Shown here piece after piece: positions 20,562 through 28,992 of a DNA stretch of 64,000 nt. Source of the stretch: an uncultured Pelagibacteraceae bacterium (GTDB taxonomy: Bacteria > Pseudomonadota > Alphaproteobacteria > Pelagibacterales > AG-422-B15); NCBI GenBank assembly GCA_902610585.1, contig CACLWE010000001.1:1-64000 (forward strand). The letters are read 5' to 3'. The notes beneath the pieces were generated by a model that saw only the letters and a program-made list of their open reading frames with translations, had not been told where the DNA came from and did not search any database. How positions within the stretch are numbered: the first letter of the stretch is position 1; each line of letters begins with the position of its first letter. A program made the position numbers and the translations under genes.

Positions 20562-21263
20562 ATGTATATCAAAATTAATAATAATCATATTGAGCTTATC
20601 AAGTCTGCAAATCCATACTTAATTTTTGCGACAATTTTTGTATTTATTATAGGTTTATACTATTCACTTTTTCAGTCTCCTCCAGATTATATTCAAGGAG
20701 ACTCGATGAGAATTATGTATATTCATGTTCCTTCTGCTTGGTTTGCACTTATGACTTACTCAATTTTAGCTGGTTCATGCGTTCTTTGGTTTATAACCCG
20801 AAACCCCCTTTTTAATGTTGTTGCAAGATCAATTGCTCAAGTAGGAATGGTGTTTACTTTAATGTCATTGATAACCGGAAGTATATGGGGCAAGCCTACA
20901 TGGGGTGTATGGTGGGTATGGGACGCAAGACTAACTTCTATGTTAATATTATTTTTTCTTTACATCGCTTATATCTTTCTTTGGCAGGCTATATCAAATA
21001 AGGAGCTTGCTTCAAAAATATCAGCAGCACTAGCAATAATAGGTTTTATCAATATACCAATAATTAAATTTTCAGTTGATTGGTGGAATACTTTGCATCA
21101 ACCTGCTTCGATTTCAAAACTTTCTACACCAAGTATTGATATAAGTATGCTCATTCCATTATTTATAATGACAATTGCTTGTTTTTTATTTCTAGTAACA
21201 GTATCACTGATTAGATTCAGACTCGTCTTAATTGAAAATAAAATGTTAAGGACAAGCAATTAA
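20562..21263 (+). CDS. ccmC: Heme exporter protein CcmC
   Basis: Tryptophan-rich motif WGKPTWGVWWVWDARLTSMLILFFLYIAY and MRIMYIHVPSAWFA. Confidence 0.96.
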   Translation: MYIKINNNHIELIKSANPYLIFATIFVFIIGLYYSLFQSPPDYIQGDSMRIMYIHVPSAWFALMTYSILAGSCVLWFITRNPLFNVVARSIAQVGMVFTLMSLITGSIWGKPTWGVWWVWDARLTSMLILFFLYIAYIFLWQAISNKELASKISAALAIIGFINIPIIKFSVDWWNTLHQPASISKLSTPSIDISMLIPLFIMTIACFLFLVTVSLIRFRLVLIENKMLRTSN

Positions 21264-21418
21264 TGAATGAATTATTAGATATGGGTGGATACGCAATCTT
21301 TGTTTGGTCTTCATACGGTATTTTTTTCTTTTCCTTAGTAATATTTTTTTTAATCAATATGTTAAATTTAAGGAAATACGAAAAAATTTTTAATAAAACA
21401 AAAAAGAAAATTGACTAG
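21263..21418 (+). CDS. ccmD: Heme exporter protein CcmD (51 aa), absent from the ORF track
   Basis: Manual translation: MNELLDMGGYAIFVWSSYGIFFFSLVIFFLINMLNLRKYEKIFNKTKKKID*. Single TM with GGYAxFVWxSYG; start overlaps the ccmC stop (TAATG); lies between ccmC and ccmE. Confidence 0.9.
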   Translation: MNELLDMGGYAIFVWSSYGIFFFSLVIFFLINMLNLRKYEKIFNKTKKKID

Positions 21419-21848
21419 TTTAGTAAAAAGCAGATTAATTAAATTCCTCTTAAGTTTAATTATTGTTTTGATTGCAGTTTTGATAATTATTTTTAACTTA
21501 AGGGATAACATAATTTATTTTTATGGCCCAACCGAACTTTTAAAAAATTCTGATAAACAAGGTCAAATAATGAGGTTGGGTGGCCTTGTATCTGTAGACT
21601 CCGTTCAAAACGAAACTGACAGTATCTTTTATTTCAGTATTACTGATGGTGATAACGAAATTGAAGTAAAATATGAGGGTATTCTGCCAAATTTATTTGC
21701 TGAGGATAAGGGAGTAGTAGTTGAGGGGGTTTATATGAATGATGGTAGGTTTATTGCAAATAAAGTCTTAGCTAAGCATGACGAAAACTACATGCCTCCT
21801 GAAGTCATAGAAACACTTAAAAAATCTGGCAAATGGCAAGGCGAATGA
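21411..21848 (+). CDS. ccmE: Cytochrome c maturation protein CcmE
   Basis: LGGLVSVDSV..DSIFYFSITDGDNEIEVKYEGILPNLFAEDKGVVVEG, heme-binding HDENYMPPEV; probable TTG start overlapping the ccmD stop. Confidence 0.93.
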   Translation: MTSLVKSRLIKFLLSLIIVLIAVLIIIFNLRDNIIYFYGPTELLKNSDKQGQIMRLGGLVSVDSVQNETDSIFYFSITDGDNEIEVKYEGILPNLFAEDKGVVVEGVYMNDGRFIANKVLAKHDENYMPPEVIETLKKSGKWQGE

Positions 21849-23746
21849 GTTTATACATTTTTTACATTTCAAATTTCTTGCTACTTCTTTGTCTAACTGC
21901 ATCACTAATGCAGTCTAGTAAAATTATAAATAATAAAATATTCACTAGACCTGGTGTTATGGTGTTGGCCTCCGTACAGTTAATTTCAATACTGCTATCA
22001 TTTTTGATACTAATTTATCTTTTTCTTATTTCAGATTTTAATTTTGATTTAGTTTATTTCAATTCTCACTCGGAAAAGCCACTTATATATAAATTCTCAG
22101 GTGTTTGGGGAAATCATGAGGGAAGTATGCTTTTATGGATATTAATTTTGGTGTTATTTAATTTTTTATTTGCTCTCTCGAAAAGAATTTCTGAAAGACT
22201 CAAAGATATCACAGTTGCTGTACAGAGTATTATGATCTTTGGATTTGTGGCATTTTTATTTTTTTTATCAAATCCATTTGTATTAAATCAAAACAATTTT
22301 TTTGATGGTATTGGACTGAACCCTATCTTACAGGATCCACTCTTAGCAATACATCCACCTGTTTTGTATGTAGGTTATGTTGGTTTTTCTCTGGTATTTA
22401 GCTTAGCAATTGCAGGGTTAATTACAAAAGAAGTTGACCAACAATGGGCTTCAATAGTTAAACCATGGGTCTTTTCTGCCTGGGCATTTCTTACGGCAGG
22501 AATAGCCTTAGGTTCATTTTGGGCATATTATGAACTTGGCTGGGGTGGCTATTGGTTTTGGGATCCAGTTGAAAATGCATCGCTAATGCCGTGGATAGCC
22601 GCAACTGCGTTAATTCACTGCGTGTTGATGCTTCAGAAAAGAAATGTAATGCAATCCTGGACTATTATTTTAGCCATACTTACATTTTCATTGAGTTTAG
22701 TTGGAACATTTCTTGTTCGGTCTGGGATCCTAAACTCAGTTCATACCTTTGCTAGTGATCCTGGAAGAGGTTTATTTATTTTATTATTTATTTTTCTTAT
22801 ACTTGCCTTTTCTTTTAGCTTATTTGCTTACAATTCTGAAAAAATTAATAAGACAAGTAGTATGGGTTTGATCAGCAGAGGTACTGGCATACAAGTAAAT
22901 AACTGGCTTTTGATAACCATATTAACAATTGTTTTTTTGGGAACCATGTATCCTCTTGCAACGGATTTATTACTTAATAAGAGCTTAACTGTTGGACCAA
23001 AATATTATTCAACGACTATTGCCCCCATCATAATACTTTTCCTCTTTTTTATGTTTATTTCTCCACGTTTAGGATGGAATGACACAAAACTCTATAAAAT
23101 AATAATTCAATTGCGATATCTCATCATTACATCATTAACTATAACATTGATAGTCAGTCTATATTTTGAACTATTTAATTTGACTGAAATCTTAATTATC
23201 TTTTTTAGTTTACTTTTAATTATTTCTTCTATGACAGCTAGTATAAACTTTAATAAGCAAAATATTTTAGTAAGAACCAACTTAGGCCAAAATCTTGCAC
23301 ACGCTGGATTCGGTATCTTGATGATGGCAGTTGTGAGTAATGCTGTGTATTCTGAGGAGAGAATTTATGACGCTAAAGTTGGAGATAATTTACAATTGCA
23401 AAAATATATTTTTAGTTTTGATAAAATAGAGCAAGTTGAGGAAAGCAATTATAATTCACTAAAAGCATATTTTCAGATGAAAAAAGATGGTAAGTTAATA
23501 GATACATTCACTCCGGAAATCAGATTTTATTCAAACCCACCTACAATTACTTCAGAAGCAAGTATTTTGCATAAGTTTTTTTCTGATATTTACCTTGTCA
23601 TGAATGTTCCTCAAGATCAGCAGTCAATAAGTGTCAGAATGCATATCAAACCTTTCATGACAATACTTTGGTTAGGTACCTTAATGATAATCATTGGTGG
23701 GATTGTATCTGCTTCTATAAGAATCGGACGTTTCGATGAAAAGTAG
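21845..23746 (+). CDS. ccmF: Heme lyase CcmF
   Basis: WGNHEGSMLLWILIL, HPPVLYVGYVGFS, WAYYELGWGGYWFWDPVENASLMPWI; ATG in the ATGA overlap with the ccmE stop. Confidence 0.96.
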   Translation: MSLYIFYISNFLLLLCLTASLMQSSKIINNKIFTRPGVMVLASVQLISILLSFLILIYLFLISDFNFDLVYFNSHSEKPLIYKFSGVWGNHEGSMLLWILILVLFNFLFALSKRISERLKDITVAVQSIMIFGFVAFLFFLSNPFVLNQNNFFDGIGLNPILQDPLLAIHPPVLYVGYVGFSLVFSLAIAGLITKEVDQQWASIVKPWVFSAWAFLTAGIALGSFWAYYELGWGGYWFWDPVENASLMPWIAATALIHCVLMLQKRNVMQSWTIILAILTFSLSLVGTFLVRSGILNSVHTFASDPGRGLFILLFIFLILAFSFSLFAYNSEKINKTSSMGLISRGTGIQVNNWLLITILTIVFLGTMYPLATDLLLNKSLTVGPKYYSTTIAPIIILFLFFMFISPRLGWNDTKLYKIIIQLRYLIITSLTITLIVSLYFELFNLTEILIIFFSLLLIISSMTASINFNKQNILVRTNLGQNLAHAGFGILMMAVVSNAVYSEERIYDAKVGDNLQLQKYIFSFDKIEQVEESNYNSLKAYFQMKKDGKLIDTFTPEIRFYSNPPTITSEASILHKFFSDIYLVMNVPQDQQSISVRMHIKPFMTILWLGTLMIIIGGIVSASIRIGRFDEK

Positions 23747-24260
23747 CCATTTAAAATTTTTACCTTTAGTCTTAATAATATTATTAAGTATATTCTTATT
23801 TTTTTCTTTAAATAATGACACATCAAAACTTTCAAGTCCTCTTGTTGGAAAAAAAGTACCAGAATTTTCATTGCCAAACCTTTTTGGAAAGAAAGAGCTT
23901 ACAAATTTAGACTTAAATAGTGAAAATCCAATTTTATTAAATGTTTGGTCTTCTTGGTGTATACCGTGTCGAGCAGAACACGACATATTAATGGTTTTGT
24001 CAGAACTGTATGAAGTAGAAATATTCGGTTTGAATTATAAAGATAATAATGAAGAAGCAAAAAATTTCATAAATAATCTTGGAAATCCATTTGTCAAAAT
24101 TGGCTCAGATAATTCAGGAAGAACCTCTATTGATTTGGGAGTTTACGGAGTTCCTGAGACTTATATTATTGCCAACGGTATAATTATTTATAAACATATT
24201 GGCCCAATTCATATGAACGAGATGGAAGAGAAAATTCTTCCAATAATTAGGGGTAATTGA
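23736..24260 (+). CDS. ccmG: Thiol:disulfide interchange protein CcmG/DsbE
   Basis: Thioredoxin fold with LLNVWSSWCIPCRAEH (CxxC) and GVPETYIIANG. Confidence 0.93.
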   Translation: MKSSHLKFLPLVLIILLSIFLFFSLNNDTSKLSSPLVGKKVPEFSLPNLFGKKELTNLDLNSENPILLNVWSSWCIPCRAEHDILMVLSELYEVEIFGLNYKDNNEEAKNFINNLGNPFVKIGSDNSGRTSIDLGVYGVPETYIIANGIIIYKHIGPIHMNEMEEKILPIIRGN

Positions 24261-24263
24261 AGT

Positions 24264-24620
24264 ATGATAAGGATAATTAAAATATTTTTACTCCTTTTTT
24301 TGCTACAAAATAATGCTATCGCCGAAGATTCTAGGGCAATTGAGCTTTTTAAAGAGGTAAGGTGTCTTGTGTGCCAGGGCCAAACAATACACGAGTCTAA
24401 TGCTGAATTAGCAGAGGATTTAAAAAAACTTATTCGTGAAAAAATTAGTCAAGGTGAGACCGATCAGCAAATTAAAGAATATTTAGTAGAACGATATGGC
24501 GATTGGATTTTGATGACACCGCCGTTTAACAGCCTAACTTATATATTATGGTCTCTTCCATTCCTTATAATGATAATTGGAGCTATTGCAATTTATAGAC
24601 AAAAAAGAAGCCATGCCTAA
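24264..24620 (+). CDS. ccmH: Cytochrome c maturation protein CcmH (CycL-type, N-terminal domain only)
   Basis: RCLVCQGQTIHESNAELAEDLKKLIREKISQGETDQQIKEYLVERYGDWILMTPPF. Confidence 0.95.
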   Translation: MIRIIKIFLLLFLLQNNAIAEDSRAIELFKEVRCLVCQGQTIHESNAELAEDLKKLIREKISQGETDQQIKEYLVERYGDWILMTPPFNSLTYILWSLPFLIMIIGAIAIYRQKRSHA

Positions 24621-24692
24621 TTTTTGACAATTTGTAGATATCTTTTAAACAATTTGAAATTTTATATTATAGTGCAATTAAAAGAGGTGTTT

Positions 24693-24992
24693 ATGAAATC
24701 AAAAATTTATGCGTTTTTATTATTTTTTTTCCTAGGTCTGAATTTCACTTTTGCAGGTGGCATCGAAGATGAGACAAAAGATTATGAGGATGTTGAACTT
24801 ACAACAAGAGAAGATATTTCTGAATTTCAAGAATTACAAGAGCCATTATATGAGAAGCTAGAAGAAATAGTTGCTGATGGATGTGACGGTGAGGGTAACG
24901 TTGTTAAATGGTCAGGTGGATGCGTAACTTGGTCAGGTGGCTATTTAGAAGATGGTGAAGAAGCTGATACATTTGTAAGATACGGATCATAA
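24693..24992 (+). CDS. Small acidic secreted hypothetical protein
   Basis: ATG at 24693 after AAAGAGGTG; signal peptide MKSKIYAFLLFFFLGLNFTFA; acidic mature region with duplicated WSGG and two cysteines. Confidence 0.65.
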   Translation: MKSKIYAFLLFFFLGLNFTFAGGIEDETKDYEDVELTTREDISEFQELQEPLYEKLEEIVADGCDGEGNVVKWSGGCVTWSGGYLEDGEEADTFVRYGS

Positions 24993-25002
24993 AAATCTTT
25001 TT

Positions 25003-25488
25003 ATGAAAAAATTATTTTTTACAATTTTAATTTTAATATCCTACGGATTTAGTTCTCAAAGTAATGAAGAAAACATGTGGTCTTTTTCATTAGGTCAATT
25101 TGATGTAAATGACACAGTTGACTCATCAGAATTAAGATTTGAATATTTGTATGGGAATAACTTTTTAAAAAATAATTATGATCTCAAACCTTTCTTGGGT
25201 GTTATGAGAAACGGAGATAACGGAAAATATATTTATTCAGGATTAAGAAAAAATATTGAAATTTCAGAAAAATGGTTTTTTACTCCAAGCTTTGCATTGG
25301 GATATTATGATCGAGGAGATAGTAAAGATTTAGGATATAATCTTGAATTTAGAAGTCAGATTGAGTTTTCATATAAACTTAAATCAGGTCGAATAGGATT
25401 TAATTTAAATCACATATCCAATGCAAGCATTGGTGATACGAATCCTGGGACAGAAAGTGCAATGATCTCACTCATAAGACCTTTTTAA
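25003..25488 (+). CDS. PagL-like lipid A 3-O-deacylase / acyloxyacyl hydrolase family protein
   Basis: Signal peptide, beta-barrel-like pattern, C-terminal NHISNASIGDTNPGTESAMISLIRPF matching the PagL H.SN..I....PG.E motif and a terminal Phe. Confidence 0.65.
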   Translation: MKKLFFTILILISYGFSSQSNEENMWSFSLGQFDVNDTVDSSELRFEYLYGNNFLKNNYDLKPFLGVMRNGDNGKYIYSGLRKNIEISEKWFFTPSFALGYYDRGDSKDLGYNLEFRSQIEFSYKLKSGRIGFNLNHISNASIGDTNPGTESAMISLIRPF

Positions 25489-26357
25489 TTTTTAATAAAA
25501 TTATTTGAAAATTGCTTAGGATCAAAATCATCAAAATCACTAATTTGCTCACCACTACCAATTGCTAAAATTGGTATTTTTGTTTTATTGGAAATTGATA
25601 CTAGTGTTCCTCCTGCTGCCTTGGAATCAAATTTCGTCATAATAATGCCAGTAATTTTTGTAAATTTATTAAATTCTTCCACTTGTTTTAAGGCATTTTG
25701 CCCTGTTGTGGCATCGATCGATATTATTGAATCATGAGGAAGTGTTTCATCGTGTTTTTTAAGCACTCGGTCAATTTTACCTAATTGATCCATTAAATCA
25801 GTTTTATTCTGAAGTCTTCCAGCTGTATCGATTATAACTACGTCAATATTATTTTTATTTGCATATGCAATTGACTTATAAACTACACTTGCTGGGTCAG
25901 ATTTGTCAGCATCTCTTACAAAGTCTGTTCCTATTATATCAGCCCATTCATTTAATTGTTCCGCAGCTGCTGCTCTAAAGGTGTCAGCAGCAACCAACAG
26001 AACATTTTTTTTCTCTTTTTGAAATTGATTTGCCAGTTTTGCAATTGTTGTAGTTTTACCTGAACCATTTACGCCTACCATTAATATAACGTAGGGTTTT
26101 GCGTTATTTTTATAGTCAATTTTTTTTATATTTGTTGATACAATATCATTTATAATTTTACTAAGAAATGATTGGATTTCTTTCAGCGAAGGGGCATTAG
26201 AAAATTTTTCGTTTGCTAATTTTGATGTAATGAGTTCTGATGTTTCAACATCAACGTCAGAAGTAATGAGAAGATCTTCAAAATCCCGTATTGTATTTTG
26301 ATCAATTTTTTGATTTGCAAATACTTTTGCTAGGCCGGATTTTAAACTCTTAAACAA
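25485..26357 (-). CDS. ftsY: Signal recognition particle receptor FtsY
   Basis: GVNGSGKTTTIAKLANQF, DTFRAAAAEQL, DTAGRLQN, TKFDSKAAGG; short N-terminus without a long acidic domain. Confidence 0.95.
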   Translation of the reverse strand: MFKSLKSGLAKVFANQKIDQNTIRDFEDLLITSDVDVETSELITSKLANEKFSNAPSLKEIQSFLSKIINDIVSTNIKKIDYKNNAKPYVILMVGVNGSGKTTTIAKLANQFQKEKKNVLLVAADTFRAAAAEQLNEWADIIGTDFVRDADKSDPASVVYKSIAYANKNNIDVVIIDTAGRLQNKTDLMDQLGKIDRVLKKHDETLPHDSIISIDATTGQNALKQVEEFNKFTKITGIIMTKFDSKAAGGTLVSISNKTKIPILAIGSGEQISDFDDFDPKQFSNNFIKN

Positions 26358-27606
26358 TTATATTTCCAATTAAGCCTTTTTGACGCTTTCCAGTGACAAG
26401 CATTTTTATTATTTTACCCGCTTCAAAATTATCATCGAGACAGACCTTTGCAAATGTATCTGATCTACCTTGATTTTGACTCTCAACAATAAGGTTGATC
26501 TCTTTATTTTTAAGCTTATCGTAGTGCTCGGTAATCTTTCGCTCGCCAATATTTCTGAGTATTTTTGCTCTTTTTTTTATAATTTCTCGATCTAATTGAG
26601 GCATTCTAGCGGCGGGCGTTCCATCTCTTGGTGAAAATGGAAATACGTGCAAAAAAGTAATATTACATTCATCTATAAGACGCACTGAATTTAGAAACAT
26701 TCCCTCCGTTTCTGTTGGAAATCCAGCAATTAAATCTGCACCAAATACAATATCAGGTCTAACAGCTCTGATGCGCTCCATTGCATTAATTGCATCTTCT
26801 CTTGAATGTCTTCTTTTCATTCTTTTTAAAATCATATTATCGCCAGCCTGCAGAGATAAATGAATATGAGGAAGTAAACGTTTCTCACTACCGTAAAGAT
26901 TTATTAATTCATCATCTATTTCTGCGATATCAAGTGATGACAGTCTCAGTCTGTTAAGTTGAGGCAACCTATTGAGAATAGTTTTTACTAACTTTGACAA
27001 TGAAATTTTTTTCTCAAAATCACTACCGTAGCTTGTGAGATCAACGCCAGTTAGCACTATCTCCTTGTAGTTCTTCTCTAGAAGTAACTTTATTTGTTTT
27101 ATAATATTTTTTGGATCCACACTTCTTGAATTTCCTCGTCCATATGGAATAATACAAAATGTACACCTATGATCACATCCATTTTGTATTTGTACAAATC
27201 CTCTTATTCTGTTTTTAACTTTACTTATAAACGGTGAAATTGCCTGTTCATTTTCGAATATATCTCCTACTAAATTTACGGGCTTATTACTTTCTCTTAT
27301 AGTTTTATAGGTTGAGGATTCTAATTTTTCTTTATTTCCAATGATGGAGTCAACTTCGCTCATTGCTTTAAAATCTTTTTTATGTATCTGTGCAGCACAA
27401 CCAGTAAGAACGACTTGACTTTGTTGATTTTCTTTTTTTACTTTTCTAATTTCATTTTTCAGATCAGCGATAGTTTTATTTGTAACAGCGCAACTATTAA
27501 TAAAAATATGGTTCTGAAGATTATTATCTTTTGCGTATTTTCTTATAACTTCAGACTCATAAAAATTCAGTCTACACCCGTAAGTTTTAATTTCTGGATC
27601 TTTCAT
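26350..27606 (-). CDS. mtaB: tRNA (N6-threonylcarbamoyladenosine(37)-C2)-methylthiotransferase MtaB
   Basis: TYGCRLNFYESE, NSCAVT, radical SAM QNGCDHRCTFCIIPYGRG, ADLIAGFPTET. Confidence 0.93.
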   Translation of the reverse strand: MKDPEIKTYGCRLNFYESEVIRKYAKDNNLQNHIFINSCAVTNKTIADLKNEIRKVKKENQQSQVVLTGCAAQIHKKDFKAMSEVDSIIGNKEKLESSTYKTIRESNKPVNLVGDIFENEQAISPFISKVKNRIRGFVQIQNGCDHRCTFCIIPYGRGNSRSVDPKNIIKQIKLLLEKNYKEIVLTGVDLTSYGSDFEKKISLSKLVKTILNRLPQLNRLRLSSLDIAEIDDELINLYGSEKRLLPHIHLSLQAGDNMILKRMKRRHSREDAINAMERIRAVRPDIVFGADLIAGFPTETEGMFLNSVRLIDECNITFLHVFPFSPRDGTPAARMPQLDREIIKKRAKILRNIGERKITEHYDKLKNKEINLIVESQNQGRSDTFAKVCLDDNFEAGKIIKMLVTGKRQKGLIGNIIV

Positions 27607-27973
27607 TACTTATTTGATTTCGATTTTTTAAATATAGAGCAAATGCAAGAACTTCATACAATATATGACTCATATGATAGATAAGAGGCAATTTAATAAA
27701 ATTATAAAGCCATTTATACCTTGGAAGTTGAGACCATATCAGCAAAAAAGCATCGATTCCCTCTAATATCTTTCCATCATGATTGGCGTGAAGACGTCTT
27801 ATCAATTGACTTGGTTCTTTTGAGGTTTCCTTTTCAGCAACTTTATTTTGAGTAACATCGATCCAATCAATAACATTATTAAGTTTCTTATAGTGGTTTA
27901 TTTCAAACCTACAGATACTGCATGAGTTATTAAAGTATATTTTAGTATTTTTTTTAGAATTTTTATTTCTCAC
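27587..27973 (-). CDS. DCC family thiol-disulfide oxidoreductase-like protein (DUF393)
   Basis: IYFNNSCSICRFEINHYKK (CxxC) and IDVTQN / LHANHDGKILEGIDAFLLIW as in DUF393 proteins. Confidence 0.82.
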   Translation of the reverse strand: MRNKNSKKNTKIYFNNSCSICRFEINHYKKLNNVIDWIDVTQNKVAEKETSKEPSQLIRRLHANHDGKILEGIDAFLLIWSQLPRYKWLYNFIKLPLIYHMSHILYEVLAFALYLKNRNQISNERSRN

Positions 27974-28794
27974 AGCTTATATTTATCAGTAAAATTTATC
28001 TCAGTTGGACCAGTCATTATAACATTATCACTACTTTTGTAATATATTTCTAAATCGCCCCCTGGCAATGTTACTGTCACGTTATTTTTTATCACTCCCA
28101 TTTCAACTCCTGCTACAGCTGTTGCGCAAGCAGCCGTACCACAAGCATTTGTTTTTCCTGCACCCCTTTCCCATACTTTTAGTACAATGTGGTTATCACT
28201 TTTTAACTTTGCAAAACTCACATTTATTTTTTCAGGAAATAAACTATCGTTTTCAATTAAAGATCCAAAACTCTCAATATCATATTTTTCGATTTCATCA
28301 TCAAAAAATATAATATGTGGATTACCAATATTAACTAAAAATGGTTTTTTTAGAGTAAGATCTCTGATTGAAAAATTTATATCTTCTGGATTGACATCTT
28401 GAGTTAAAGGTATTTCATTCCATTTGAATTTTGGCTTGCCCATATTTACACTAACTGTGACTTCATCAATCTTTTCACATGTAATTGTTCTTTCACGTGT
28501 TGTTAAGTTTATTTTCTCGCTTTTTGTTTCTTTCATTAAAAAGTTTGCAACACAACGCGAACCATTTCCACAAGCATCTATTTCACTTCCATCTGAATTA
28601 AAAAATTTAATCAGTGGATCGCTGTTATCTTGTGACTTTCTAATCATGATTAGTTGATCGCAGCCAACCCCGTCTGTTCTGTTACAAACTAATTTTATTT
28701 GTTCTTCTGATAAATCAAATTCAGATACTCTTTGATCAATAACAACAAAATCATTTCCAAGGCCATTCATCTTTACGAACTTAAACTCGTGCAT
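27970..28794 (-). CDS. dapF: Diaminopimelate epimerase
   Basis: FVKMNGLGNDFVVID, FFNSDGSEIDACGNGSRCVA, WERGAGKTNACGTAACA; start at MHEFKF preferred over the track's TTG start. Confidence 0.96.
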   Translation of the reverse strand: MHEFKFVKMNGLGNDFVVIDQRVSEFDLSEEQIKLVCNRTDGVGCDQLIMIRKSQDNSDPLIKFFNSDGSEIDACGNGSRCVANFLMKETKSEKINLTTRERTITCEKIDEVTVSVNMGKPKFKWNEIPLTQDVNPEDINFSIRDLTLKKPFLVNIGNPHIIFFDDEIEKYDIESFGSLIENDSLFPEKINVSFAKLKSDNHIVLKVWERGAGKTNACGTAACATAVAGVEMGVIKNNVTVTLPGGDLEIYYKSSDNVIMTGPTEINFTDKYKL

Positions 28795-28852
28795 AAACAC
28801 TTTATATTGAGCCAATTTTGATTTTTCCAGTAAATAAGAAATTAAATGAATC

Positions 28853-28881
28853 TTGACATTAACTTACTGAAGTAATAAAAA
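28853..28881 (+). promoter_or_regulatory. Candidate sigma-70-type promoter of ffh
   Basis: TTGACA (28853-28858), 17-nt spacer, TAAAAA (28876-28881). Confidence 0.4.
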
Positions 28882-28887
28882 ACTCAC

Positions 28888-28990
28888 GTTTTCCGTCAGA
28901 AATATTATTTCTGCGGTGCCATAAATAAAGGTATCGACACCAGTCAGCGAGTTTCGCCCATTGGTGCACTACCTGCTGAAGGAGAGTTTA
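28888..28990 (+). promoter_or_regulatory. Candidate structured 5' leader upstream of ffh
   Basis: Consecutive self-complementary segments: CCG(T)CAGAAAT-att-ATTTCTGCGG; GGTG..CACC; GCGA-gtt-TCGC; CAGC..GCTG just before the Shine-Dalgarno AAGGAG. Confidence 0.4.
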
Positions 28991-28992
28991 TT

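Noticed and set aside
28860-28992. Possible SRP (4.5S) RNA gene upstream of ffh
   Set aside because: The conserved domain IV sequence (GGTCAGG...GGAAG.AGC) is not present; only generic hairpins are seen.
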